64,000 bases of DNA from Paenibacillus sacheonensis (GTDB taxonomy: Bacteria; Bacillota; Bacilli; Paenibacillales; Paenibacillaceae), in the NCBI RefSeq assembly GCF_009909195.1, contig NZ_JAAAMU010000026.1, positions 1-64,000 of the forward strand. The letters are read 5' to 3'. A program made the translations under genes and the position numbers. The notes beneath the pieces were generated by a model, which worked only from the letters and a program-made list of their open reading frames with translations, was not told the origin of the DNA and did not search any database. This document shows, in pieces, positions 34,328 through 41,809 of the stretch. The number at the start of each line of letters is the position of its first letter. Position 1 is the first letter of the stretch.

Positions 34328-35218
34328 TCAGTCCAGCTCGAACAGCTTCAGCTGCTCGGGCTCTTCCTTGGGCGGCGCCAGCTCGTAGGAGCCTCTCGGG
34401 GGCAGCTGGCCGAGCATGGCCATTAACTGCAGGGCATTGTCGGCGGCATCGCCGCCGGAGTTATTGTTGAACAGCACGCAAACCTCGTCCGACAGCCGCT
34501 CGAGCCGCCGCAGCCGTTCGGCCCATTCCGCAAGCTCCCGCTCATCGTACCGGTACAAATACCGGACATCGCGCCAATTCGGCTGACCCGCCGACACCCA
34601 GCCGTTCGCGTTGCGGCCGTGAAAACGCACGATCGTCAGCGCATCGTCGGCCGCCGCCTCCACGATGGGAATGCAGCCGTCCCCGACCTGCGGCTCGTCG
34701 CAAACGGTATGGATCCAGCCCTCGCGCCGCTCGAAAGCCAGCGTCTTCTCCCGCATCTCGCCGGCAAACCAGCTCTGATGGCGGAATTCCAGCCCGCATG
34801 GAACATCGCCCATTCGCGCTTTCGCGCTACGCAGGACATCGACGTTCTGGCGCGTGCAATTGAACCAAGGCGGGTATTGGAACAGCACGGCCATCAGCTT
34901 TCCCGCCGCCCGAATCGGCGCGATCGCGTCCAGGAACGCGCGGAACATCGCTTCTTCACCGTCAAACGGATGGCCGCCCTTGCCGCCGCGGGCATGGCCG
35001 GTCATGCCCTGGTAAGCTTTGATGACGAAACGAAAGCCCTCCGGGGTATCGCTCGCCCATTTCTCCATGACTTGCGGCGCTTGGATGGCGTAGAACGTGC
35101 TGTCTACCTCTACTACCCGAAACCAATGCGCGTAAACCGGCAGCTTGTTCCGCGAAGCGCCGGCTTCCCGGTACAGCTCGGAATGGTCCCCCCATCCGCA
35201 AAGCCCGATTTCGATCAT
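34328..35218 (-). CDS. DUF72 domain-containing protein
   Basis: The 296-residue protein begins IEIGLCGWGDHSELY and contains VEVDSTFYAI, GFRFVIKAYQGMTGH, VLFQYPPWF, LEFRHQSWF and YLYRYDERELAEW. These are hallmarks of the DUF72 (YecE/YunF-like) TIM-barrel family. Family function is unknown; conserved Asp, His and Arg residues suggest an enzyme. The gene stands alone, divergent from the DsbA-like gene at 35532. Confidence 0.92.
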   Translation of the reverse strand: MIEIGLCGWGDHSELYREAGASRNKLPVYAHWFRVVEVDSTFYAIQAPQVMEKWASDTPEGFRFVIKAYQGMTGHARGGKGGHPFDGEEAMFRAFLDAIAPIRAAGKLMAVLFQYPPWFNCTRQNVDVLRSAKARMGDVPCGLEFRHQSWFAGEMREKTLAFERREGWIHTVCDEPQVGDGCIPIVEAAADDALTIVRFHGRNANGWVSAGQPNWRDVRYLYRYDERELAEWAERLRRLERLSDEVCVLFNNNSGGDAADNALQLMAMLGQLPPRGSYELAPPKEEPEQLKLFELD

Positions 35219-35531
35219 AGCCGCCTGCCTCCTTTCGGATGCTTGTCCGCCCCTTCAGGAACGATTCCCGAATAATCACAGTGTACCGTTCATCGTTTAG
35301 GTAAATCAAACTTCCCGCCCCCCGTCTCTCAGCCGAATGCAGCGCTTTTCCGGAGCGGTACTTCGCTGGCGACTTGTTTCGGGACGCAGGTTATCGAACC
35401 CTTGATTGATTGCCCAATCTGCATTAGCATGGGGATAGGTCAATTAATGCGTACGTTGGCTGCTGCCATTCAAGCCGCCCGATTCGGGGCGGATCCACAA
35501 AATACACTCAGGGAAAGGTTGTCGTGATCAG
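35219..35531. other. Divergent intergenic region
   Basis: About 313 bp between the minus-strand DUF72 gene and the plus-strand DsbA-like gene. It holds a CCGCCCG/CGGGGCGG hairpin near 35475-35495. A TTGATT...TAGCAT pair with 17-bp spacing, starting near 35404, is a weak plus-strand promoter candidate. Confidence 0.4.
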
Positions 35532-36161
35532 ATGCATATAGACCTCTATTCCGATATCGCTTGTCCATGGTGCCGAATCGGGAAACAGAACCTTGCCCGC
35601 GCTCTGCAGTTATGGGCCGAGCAAAACGACGAACCCGTTACCGTTGCTTATCATGCGTACCAATTGGATCCCGAATTGCCGGAAGAAGGTCAAGCGTTCG
35701 ACGAAGCGATGATCAGAAAAATGGGCGGCGCGGATTCCATGAAGCGCGTCGTCGAGCATGTAACGGGCGCAGGCGCGGCGGTCGGGCTGACGTTCCGGTT
35801 CGACCGGGTCGGCAAGATGCCCAACACGCGGCTGGCGCACCGCTTCGTGGCTCTCCTTCCCGAAGAGAAGAAAGAAGAAGCCGTCGAAGCCTTGTTCAAA
35901 TCGTACTTCGAAGACGGCGGGGACGTGACGCAGATGACGGAAATCTTGGCCGTCGCGGAACAAATCGGGGTGTATGCGCCCGATCTGCAGGAACGCTTGG
36001 AACGGGGCGAGGGCGAAGACGCCGTCGAGGCTGCCTTGAGGCGCGGGCGCCAAATCGGCGTGCAGGGCGTGCCGTTCTTCGTGTTCAATAACCGCTACGC
36101 GCTGTCCGGCGCGTATCCCGCGGAAGAGCTGTTCGGTCTGATGGGCGGCGCCAGGGTCTAA
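35532..36161 (+). CDS. DsbA family oxidoreductase (FrnE-like)
   Basis: The 209-residue protein starts HIDLYSDIACPWCRIGKQNL with a CPWC redox motif in a thioredoxin fold with an inserted helical domain. Conserved VQGVPFFVFNNRYALSGAYP carries the cis-Pro. FrnE-like cytosolic proteins are thiol-disulfide or polyketide-related isomerases; no signal peptide is present. A strong terminator follows. Confidence 0.93.
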   Translation: MHIDLYSDIACPWCRIGKQNLARALQLWAEQNDEPVTVAYHAYQLDPELPEEGQAFDEAMIRKMGGADSMKRVVEHVTGAGAAVGLTFRFDRVGKMPNTRLAHRFVALLPEEKKEEAVEALFKSYFEDGGDVTQMTEILAVAEQIGVYAPDLQERLERGEGEDAVEAALRRGRQIGVQGVPFFVFNNRYALSGAYPAEELFGLMGGARV

Positions 36162-36192
36162 ATACATGCATGATGCGCGCCTGTTAACGCGC

Positions 36193-36237
36193 AAAAAACG
36201 TCCGGAATCGGCTGCTGCCGACTTCGGACGTTTTTTT
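36193..36237. terminator. Bidirectional terminator
   Basis: AAAAAACGTCCG and CGGACGTTTTTTT with an inner TCGGC/GCCGA stem separate the plus-strand DsbA-like gene and the minus-strand secreted protein gene. Confidence 0.92.
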
Positions 36238-36251
36238 ATGCGGTGCACGCT

Positions 36252-36866
36252 TTATTTGGCAGCTTTTGCCGCGTAGACGTTGATATGATCGATATGCGCC
36301 ACTTTTCCCTTAGCGACCGTGCTCGGACCGACGAATTTCAGCTCATAGGCTGCCGCCGGATGGTACACGTAGATTTTATCCGTGCCGTTGAAGCGAACTT
36401 CCTTCGGCATGCCGAGCGTCTGGATAACGGAAGTGAAGGTCAACGACTTGATGCCTACCGACTGATCGACGGATTCGCCGAAGTTGCGGAGATCGTAGAT
36501 GATTCCGGATGCATTGACGCCGAAGGCGAAGGCGCCTTTGCCCATGCCGAAGTTGTACCCTTCGTAGTGGTTGCCTTTTCCGGCGCCCGTATCCGGTTCG
36601 CCCCATTTATAATGAACGGCGGAGATCGGCGTTTTGCCCGCGATGGCGTTCAGCCCCGGAATCTTGCCTTGTTTGGCGAGCGAGTAGATGGTCTTGATAT
36701 AGGCGCTGCCTTTTTGCGCGCTCAGGCTGGCCGCGGTCGTTGATGCGGTCGCGCTCGCTGCATGGGCTTGCGGATGCGGAACGAATGCGGCGGAACCCGC
36801 AACGATGACGCCGGCCAGGGCCAGCTTGCTCCATAGTTTCAGGGACGATTGATTGGTGCTCTTCAT
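36252..36866 (-). CDS. Secreted YjgB-like (DUF4309) protein
   Basis: The 204-residue protein has a Sec signal peptide (Lys-rich n-region, LALAGVIVAGSAAFV core, AHA cleavage near residue 37). The mature domain matches DUF4309/YjgB proteins: a TIYSLAKQGKIPGLN start, KWGEPD, and YDLRNFGESVDQS. These proteins are exported in Bacillus; no enzymatic role is established. GAGGAG precedes the ATG at 36866. Direct GTTACT repeats lie about 100 bp upstream. Confidence 0.85.
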   Translation of the reverse strand: MKSTNQSSLKLWSKLALAGVIVAGSAAFVPHPQAHAASATASTTAASLSAQKGSAYIKTIYSLAKQGKIPGLNAIAGKTPISAVHYKWGEPDTGAGKGNHYEGYNFGMGKGAFAFGVNASGIIYDLRNFGESVDQSVGIKSLTFTSVIQTLGMPKEVRFNGTDKIYVYHPAAAYELKFVGPSTVAKGKVAHIDHINVYAAKAAK

Positions 36867-36963
36867 GATGCACACTCCTCTTCAGTGTATGTTTGCGCCT
36901 AGGGACGACGGCTTGACTGTTTTTCTCTACACCCTCATATTACCCACTCTGCCCAGCGGTTCC

Positions 36964-37008
36964 GTTACAAAAAAGTAACGAAATAGCTACAATAAAGTAA
37001 CAAGTAAC
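36964..37008 (-). promoter_or_regulatory. Direct GTTACT-type hexamer repeats upstream of the YjgB-like gene
   Basis: Plus-strand AGTAAC/AGCTAC hexamers at 36974, 36985 and 36996 are spaced 11 bp, with another at 37003. A GTTAC(A6)GTAAC inverted repeat starts at 36964. Helically phased hexamers are typical of OmpR-family response regulator boxes. Confidence 0.5.
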
Positions 37009-37124
37009 AATAGGAAAGTAAGCACGCAATCGCCCCATTGGCCGCAGCCGCGGAGAAGCGTTCGCGCGAAATGCCGCCGGCGCAGACCGGGAATCGATAG
37101 GAAAACACGAAAAAGACGGCCTGC

Positions 37125-37448
37125 TCAATGCACGCCGCCTACGAATTTCAGCCCTGCTGCGCCGATAATAATCATCGCGATAAAGACCAGTTTTCGTTTG
37201 TCCCTCGATTCGCCGAACACCAGCATCCCTAGAATGACGCTGCCGACGGAACCGATTCCCGTCCAGATCGCATAGGCCGTACTGATGGGTATGTCCTGCA
37301 GCGACCGCGATAAGCAGTAGAAGCTGACAAACCCCGAACCCAGCGCGAGCAGCGTGCCCTTCCAATTCTTAAAGCCGTTCGACAGCTTGATTCCCGTGAC
37401 GCCCCCGACCTCCCCGAGTCCGGAAAGCAGCAAAAATAACCATGCCAC
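37125..37448 (-). CDS. SMR family small multidrug/guanidinium-type exporter, subunit B
   Basis: The 107-residue, four-helix protein has the essential membrane Glu in LLSGLGEVGGVTGIK and a TAYAIWTGIGSVGSV helix. SMR pairs such as YkkCD and EbrAB form antiparallel heterodimers that exchange cationic substrates for protons. The upstream gene encodes the second half and a TetR regulator precedes both. Confidence 0.9.
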   Translation of the reverse strand: MAWLFLLLSGLGEVGGVTGIKLSNGFKNWKGTLLALGSGFVSFYCLSRSLQDIPISTAYAIWTGIGSVGSVILGMLVFGESRDKRKLVFIAMIIIGAAGLKFVGGVH

Positions 37449-37477
37449 GACAGATTCCCCCTTTCATGCGTTCTCTC

Positions 37478-37879
37478 TTAGTCTACAGAGGATTTCGTCG
37501 ACTGAACCGTTTGCGCCGATGGAACTGCTTGGGGCGATTGGCTGGAACCTTCTGCCTCATCCCGGCCGGAAATCACCTTCAGTCCGACGATGCCGCCCAC
37601 CAGCATGGCGATAAACAGCAGCTTCAATATATTCACGGGCTCGTCGAGCACGACGATGCCCACGATAACCGTGCCTACCGTTCCGATCCCCGTGAAGACC
37701 GCATAAGCCGTGCCGATCTCGACCCGCTTCATCGCTTTGGCGAAGAACACGAAGCTTACCGCTAGGAGCGCGATCGTGATCAGACTCGGCAGCCACCGGG
37801 TAAAACCCTCGGATTCCTGCAAGCCGTAGGCCCATGCCACTTCCAGGAAGCCCGCAATCAGCAAATACAACCATGCCAT
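37478..37879 (-). CDS. SMR family exporter, subunit A
   Basis: The 133-residue protein has four helices plus a ~25-residue polar C-terminal tail. The N-terminal LIAGFLEVAWAYGLQESEGFTRW matches the Gdx (SugE) guanidinium-exporter pattern rather than the EmrE drug pattern. With the partner gene 29 bp downstream it likely forms a YkkCD-type heterodimer. The C-terminal Ser/Gln-rich tail is unusual. Confidence 0.9.
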   Translation of the reverse strand: MAWLYLLIAGFLEVAWAYGLQESEGFTRWLPSLITIALLAVSFVFFAKAMKRVEIGTAYAVFTGIGTVGTVIVGIVVLDEPVNILKLLFIAMLVGGIVGLKVISGRDEAEGSSQSPQAVPSAQTVQSTKSSVD

Positions 37880-37895
37880 GGCATGTTCATCCTCC

Positions 37896-38489
37896 TTATC
37901 CCGCTTGCTCCGAACGAAGCGCGTGCTGCAGCCAGCCCCATAACAGGGTTTGCCGCCGGCGGTACAGCTCCGTATCGTACAGCTTGTGTTCCACGAGCAG
38001 CCCGTCGATGACGGCGTAGAAGAGCGCGAGCAGCCGTTCGACTCGTTCCTCGTTGTCCGCTTCCGTTCCCGCGCATTCGCGGAGCAGCTTCAACATTGGA
38101 CCGGTAAACACATCCTCGTATGCGATAAACTCGCTCCGCAGACGCTCCTCCAAATTCCGCGGCGGCATCAGCATCGTCCGCTTCAGGAACGACTGCCCGT
38201 TGGTCAGCCCGTCGAGGTCGGTGAAGAAGCGGAATGCCGCGTAAAAGCGCTCTATAGGCGGCTGATCCTCCATGTTTTGGAGCAGCAGCGTGAACTTCTC
38301 GTGTTCTTCGTGTACCGCATCGTCCAGCAGCGCAAGAAACAGCTGTTCTTTGGACTCGAAATGCGCATAGATCGAAGGCGTCTTGATGCCGACGGATTTG
38401 GCGATCTCCGACAAGGAGACGCCGTCGTAACCCGACTCCGCGAACAGTGTCAGGGCAGCTTGCTTGAGACTTTTGGCTGTCATGGACAT
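37896..38489 (-). CDS. TetR family transcriptional regulator
   Basis: The 197-residue protein has an N-terminal TetR helix-turn-helix (AALTLFAESGYDGVSLSEIAKSVGIKTPSIYAHFESKEQLF, in two parts) and a helical ligand domain. It heads the operon tetR-SMR-SMR with 16-bp spacing, so it should repress its own operon until an SMR substrate binds. A palindrome at 38519-38532 is the candidate operator. Confidence 0.92.
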   Translation of the reverse strand: MSMTAKSLKQAALTLFAESGYDGVSLSEIAKSVGIKTPSIYAHFESKEQLFLALLDDAVHEEHEKFTLLLQNMEDQPPIERFYAAFRFFTDLDGLTNGQSFLKRTMLMPPRNLEERLRSEFIAYEDVFTGPMLKLLRECAGTEADNEERVERLLALFYAVIDGLLVEHKLYDTELYRRRQTLLWGWLQHALRSEQAG

Positions 38490-38518
38490 GCACTCCTTTT
38501 CGGCGCGAAGCGTGTTTC

Positions 38519-38574
38519 CTAACGAACGTTAGTTAACCTCTGGCTATGATAGCTTGGTACGGGGGTTCTGTCAA
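38519..38574 (-). promoter_or_regulatory. tetR-SMR promoter and TetR operator
   Basis: On the minus strand TTGACA (38569-38574) and TATCAT (38546-38551) are exactly 17 bp apart. A perfect palindrome, CTAACG-AA-CGTTAG (38519-38532), lies just downstream of the expected transcription start, where a bound TetR protein would block elongation. Confidence 0.78.
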
Positions 38575-38578
38575 GGGG

Positions 38579-39140
38579 CTTCGGTTTTGCGAATGGGCGC
38601 TCCCGTGGTGCTCCGCACCAAAGTCGCTCCCATTCGCAAAACCTGCGCGGCGGGGTAGTGCACAAACCCTGGGGTCCCCCCTTCTCCCCGTAGGTGCGCT
38701 TCGCTTGCACCTTTCACTTCGTAGCTCCGGTTTTGCGATGGGCGCTCTCGTGGTGCTTCGCACCAAAGTCAGGCTCCGGTTTTGCGATGGGCGCTCTCGT
38801 GGTGCTTTGCACCAAAGTCGCTCCCATTCGCAAAACCTCCGCGGCGGGGTAGTAGTGCACAAACCTTGGGGGTCCCCCCATCTCCCCGTAGGTGCGCTTC
38901 GCTTGGCACCTTTTACTTCGGAGCTTCGGTTTCGCCCATGGGCGCTCCCGTGGTGCTTCGCACCAAAGATACTCCCATTCGCAAAACCTGCGCGGCGGGG
39001 TAATGCGCAACCTTGGGGGCCCCCGCTCCCCTCCATGAGCTGCGCTTTTCACTTCTAGCGTCTGTGTCGGCGGGGTAGTTCGTAAACACGGGTACTTCTC
39101 CCTTCCCCCTACGTGCCGCGCTTGGTGCCTTTTGCCTGCT
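38579..39140. repeat. Array of ~145-bp palindromic repeats
   Basis: Units start near 38579, 38723 (truncated to ~50 bp), 38774, 38921 and 39058 (partial). Each full unit has GGTTTTGCGA-TGGGCGCTC, the GTGGTGC..GCACCAAAG hairpin, CATTCGCAAAACC and a GCGGCGGGGTAGTG...CCCCGTAGGTGCGCTTCG tail. Open frames in this area are by-products of the repeat. Confidence 0.85.
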
Positions 39141-39248
39141 ACATCTTCGCCGCGTTGTAATTGGGTCTCTGCGCGGCCGTTTCTTTCTTCAATTACGTTC
39201 GTATCGGTGCCATGCCCACTGGAAATGGCTGGTTAATTATGTTATTAT

Positions 39249-39264
39249 GTAATTACGTAATTAC
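39249..39264. promoter_or_regulatory. Perfect 16-bp palindrome upstream of the HTH-GHKL regulator
   Basis: GTAATTACGTAATTAC is both a perfect palindrome and a tandem repeat of a self-palindromic 8-mer. It is 24 bp before the start at 39288, in a local AT-rich island, and is the natural candidate operator for the encoded winged-helix protein. Confidence 0.6.
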
Positions 39265-39287
39265 TAATTAATCGCGAGGTGATGAGA

Positions 39288-40394
39288 ATGAACGACGAAC
39301 GGAATTTCGGAGCAGAGTTGGATTGGCTGAAGGCGCAGGTCCTGCAGCTGCAGGACCTGATTGGGCGGCCGCCCGCTGCTCGGGCGGGCAGTGCCGCTCC
39401 CTTGGTTGCCGCCGATGAGCAGGCGCCTGCTCAAGGGGCCGTGCATTATGCCGGCACTTTTCGGCAGGAGAATACCCTGTTGAAGTGGGAGCCCCAGGAG
39501 CGCATTGCGGATGAGCTGCTTCGATTCGACAGCGACCGGGCGGCGAAGGTGTTGGCTGCGCTTGGCCATAAGCAGCGGCTGGATATCTTGCGTTCGCTGC
39601 TCGAGCAGCCGCAGACGGGGACCGCATTGGTCGAGCAGCTGCAGATGGGCACGACCGGACAGTTGTACCATCATATCAAGGCGATGGCAGGGGCCGACCT
39701 GCTGCGGCAGGAGGAGCGGGGCGGCGCTTATTCCGTTCAGCCCCGGCGCCTGCTTCCGATTCTGCTGCTCCTGGCGGCCGTGAATGATCTTAGCGATACG
39801 AGCGATTATATAGATATGACCGCGGTCAGGGAGCGGGCGGACGACTATTTGGGCTCGGCGATCATACCCGGCAATTGCGACCCGCATGCTTTGCTGTGGG
39901 CGGTGCTCGAGAATGCTCTGATGGAATATGAGGCCGGCTATTGCAGCGACATTGACCTGTTCCTCCACGACACGTCCATCACGGTCGCGGATAACGGCCG
40001 CGGTATCCCGACCTCGCTCCTCGGCGGAACCGGCACGGAACGCACTTGGCTGCACGCCGTCATGACCGACCTGCGGCAGCTGGCCATTCAGGGAGCTGAA
40101 GTCGCCGTACCCGGCAGCGCCAAAGGCATCAACATCGCGGTCGTCAACGCCATGTCCACGCAGCTGCAAGTGGAGGTCCGGCGGGAAGGAAAGATTTCGC
40201 GCCAAAGCTACAAGCACGGCATTCCGCAGCACCCCCTGCTCACGATCGGCATGACGGCCGAGACCGGGGCAAGCGTAACGTTCGAGCCCGATCCGGAGCT
40301 ATTCGCCGGACGCTTCGATCGCGCGCAGATACAAGCACGCGCGGAGGCGATCCGCGCCGCTTATCCGGCACTCCGCATTCATGTCCATGCCTAA
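39288..40394 (+). CDS. Winged-helix (ArsR-like) regulator fused to a GyrB-type GHKL ATPase-fold domain
   Basis: The 368-residue protein starts at an ATG 6-7 bp after GAGGTGAT. Residues ~85-165 form an ArsR-like winged helix (AAKVLAALGHKQRLDILRSL). Residues ~180-365 align with the DNA gyrase B N-terminal domain in order: VRERADDYLGS, WAVLENALMEYEAGYC, ADNGRGIP, GINIAVVNAM, REGKISRQSYKHGIPQ, ETGASVTFEPDPELF. The Asn of the N-box and the Asp of DNGRG are kept. The catalytic Glu of GyrB is replaced by Ala and the ATP-lid GGLHGVG reads GSAKGIN. Hence probable nucleotide or ligand binding without hydrolysis. It lies 18 bp upstream of ynfA. Confidence 0.85.
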   Translation: MNDERNFGAELDWLKAQVLQLQDLIGRPPAARAGSAAPLVAADEQAPAQGAVHYAGTFRQENTLLKWEPQERIADELLRFDSDRAAKVLAALGHKQRLDILRSLLEQPQTGTALVEQLQMGTTGQLYHHIKAMAGADLLRQEERGGAYSVQPRRLLPILLLLAAVNDLSDTSDYIDMTAVRERADDYLGSAIIPGNCDPHALLWAVLENALMEYEAGYCSDIDLFLHDTSITVADNGRGIPTSLLGGTGTERTWLHAVMTDLRQLAIQGAEVAVPGSAKGINIAVVNAMSTQLQVEVRREGKISRQSYKHGIPQHPLLTIGMTAETGASVTFEPDPELFAGRFDRAQIQARAEAIRAAYPALRIHVHA

Positions 40395-40412
40395 CCGCCG
40401 AAAGGAGCTCCC

Positions 40413-40742
40413 ATGATTATCGCCATCCTGCTCTTCCTGCTTGCCGGCATCGCCGAGATCGGCGGCGGCTACCTCGTATGGCTTTGGCTCAAAGAGGCCA
40501 AACCGCTTTGGTTCGGACTCGTCGGAAGCCTCGTGCTCGTTGCTTACGGCGTTATTCCGACGTTTCAAAGCTTCCCCTCCTTCGGTCGCGTCTATGCCGC
40601 ATACGGCGGCGTGTTCATAGTCCTTGCCGTGCTCTGGGGCTGGCTCGTCGACCGCAAAGCACCCGATGCCTACGATTGGGTCGGCGCGGCGGTTTGCATT
40701 GTCGGCGTGTCCATCATGCTATGGGCGCCACGCTCCGCTTAA
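40413..40742 (+). CDS. ynfA: YnfA family (UPF0060) inner-membrane protein
   Basis: The 109-residue protein has four membrane helices and the family signature LLAGIAEIGGGYLVWLWL followed by RVYAAYGGVFI and WVGAAVCIVGV. YnfA is related to the SMR exporter group and is reported as a drug efflux protein in enterobacteria. AAAGGAG precedes the ATG. It shares orientation and an 18-bp gap with the HTH-GHKL regulator, so the two are likely cotranscribed. Confidence 0.92.
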   Translation: MIIAILLFLLAGIAEIGGGYLVWLWLKEAKPLWFGLVGSLVLVAYGVIPTFQSFPSFGRVYAAYGGVFIVLAVLWGWLVDRKAPDAYDWVGAAVCIVGVSIMLWAPRSA

Positions 40743-40779
40743 CTTAGAAAGATCCGGATTCAGGACCGCAAACCGAAAT

Positions 40780-40805
40780 AACCCGCGCCATTTCCGGCGC
40801 GGGTT
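40780..40805. terminator. Terminator between convergent ynfA and GTP cyclohydrolase II genes
   Basis: AACCCGCGCC pairs with GGCGCGGGTT around six bases. It has modest T-richness on both sides. Confidence 0.75.
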
Positions 40806-40852
40806 CATTTCAATGCTGCTATTTCTATTCTCATACGACGGCGTTCAAGCTC

Positions 40853-41623
40853 TCACGGAATCGTCGATTCTTCGCTGAAATGCCCCGATCGGTTCACTTT
40901 CGTCTGCAAATACTTGCGGTTGAAATCCGACACGTCGCCCCACAGCGGCACGCGGCCGCCCACGTTCATGCCGGACGCCTTGAGCGCCTCCAGCTTCCGC
41001 GGATTGTTCGTGATCAAAGTCACCGGCTTGCTCCGCAGATGCTTCAGCACGACCAGCGTATCGTCATAGCTGCGCGTATCGTCCTTGAAGCCGAGCTCCA
41101 GATTGGCTTCCACCGTATCGTAGCCCTTCTCCTGCAGCAGGTACGCCATCGCCTTGCTGAACAGCCCGATGCCGCGGCCTTCGTGGTTGGCGAGGTAGAA
41201 GAGCGCCCCGTTTCCGTGAGAAACGATCATTTTCATCGATTGATGCAGCTGATAGCCGCAATCGCATCGCTTGCTGCCGAAGATGTCGCCCGTATGGCAG
41301 ATACTGTGCATGCGGATGAGCGCATCCTCGCCGTTCGCAAAATCGCCATGCACGAGCACGCTCGACTGCTGCTTCTCCGCCAAATTCGAGGCCGACAGCT
41401 GCTCGATCAGAAACTCCGTCCGTTCGGTCTCCTTGCAGCCGCCTTCCTTATGAACGAGATCACGGCACGGCAGCCAGCAGTACCATTGGAATTCGACCGT
41501 TTCTCCATCCAAATTGACGGGCAGCTTAATCGGCCCTACCAAAATAATCGTGCCGCTCTTGCTTTTAATCGTCTCGATGTTCTGATCGAGCATGGAGACG
41601 ATGTTCTCATCGATAACCGGCAT
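40853..41623 (-). CDS. ribA: GTP cyclohydrolase II
   Basis: The 256-residue protein has the zinc-binding cysteines in SICHTGDIFGSKRCDCGYQ, the catalytic HEGRGIGL loop and TNNPRKLEAL near the C-terminus. It converts GTP to the first riboflavin pathway intermediate. It lacks a dihydroxybutanone-phosphate synthase domain, unlike the bifunctional RibBA, and is not in a rib operon. An N-terminal ~75-residue region is also present. AAGGAGG precedes the ATG. Confidence 0.93.
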   Translation of the reverse strand: MPVIDENIVSMLDQNIETIKSKSGTIILVGPIKLPVNLDGETVEFQWYCWLPCRDLVHKEGGCKETERTEFLIEQLSASNLAEKQQSSVLVHGDFANGEDALIRMHSICHTGDIFGSKRCDCGYQLHQSMKMIVSHGNGALFYLANHEGRGIGLFSKAMAYLLQEKGYDTVEANLELGFKDDTRSYDDTLVVLKHLRSKPVTLITNNPRKLEALKASGMNVGGRVPLWGDVSDFNRKYLQTKVNRSGHFSEESTIP

Positions 41624-41705
41624 TCCGTACCTCCTTGAACTTCGGCATTCGTCGAACGCTATTCATCCATCCGTATGGCTTTACCCGCTTAGGATTCCCA
41701 CGGAA

Positions 41706-41754
41706 TAAAAAATCAGCCGTTCCCCGCACAGCCTGCGCTGCCGTCGAGAACGGC
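41706..41754 (-). terminator. Terminator of the GH3 gene
   Basis: GCCGTTC pairs with GGAACGGC around a structured loop, followed by TGATTTTTTATT on the minus strand, about 55 bp after the stop. Confidence 0.7.
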
Positions 41755-41809
41755 CTTTATCACGCCATATCCGTCCCTGCCGTTCTCTATAAACCGGCCG
41801 TCTTCCCGG

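Noticed and set aside
37480..38600. Guanidine-I riboswitch upstream of the SMR pair
   Set aside because: The genes follow tetR with a short gap and no room for the ykkC-type RNA; the leader before tetR is too short.
38546..39058. 170-codon plus-strand and 167-codon minus-strand frames in the palindromic array
   Set aside because: Both are translated repeats with no start signal or family similarity.
38579..39140. Possible CRISPR array
   Set aside because: Units are ~145 bp and adjoin without unique spacers; no cas genes are present.
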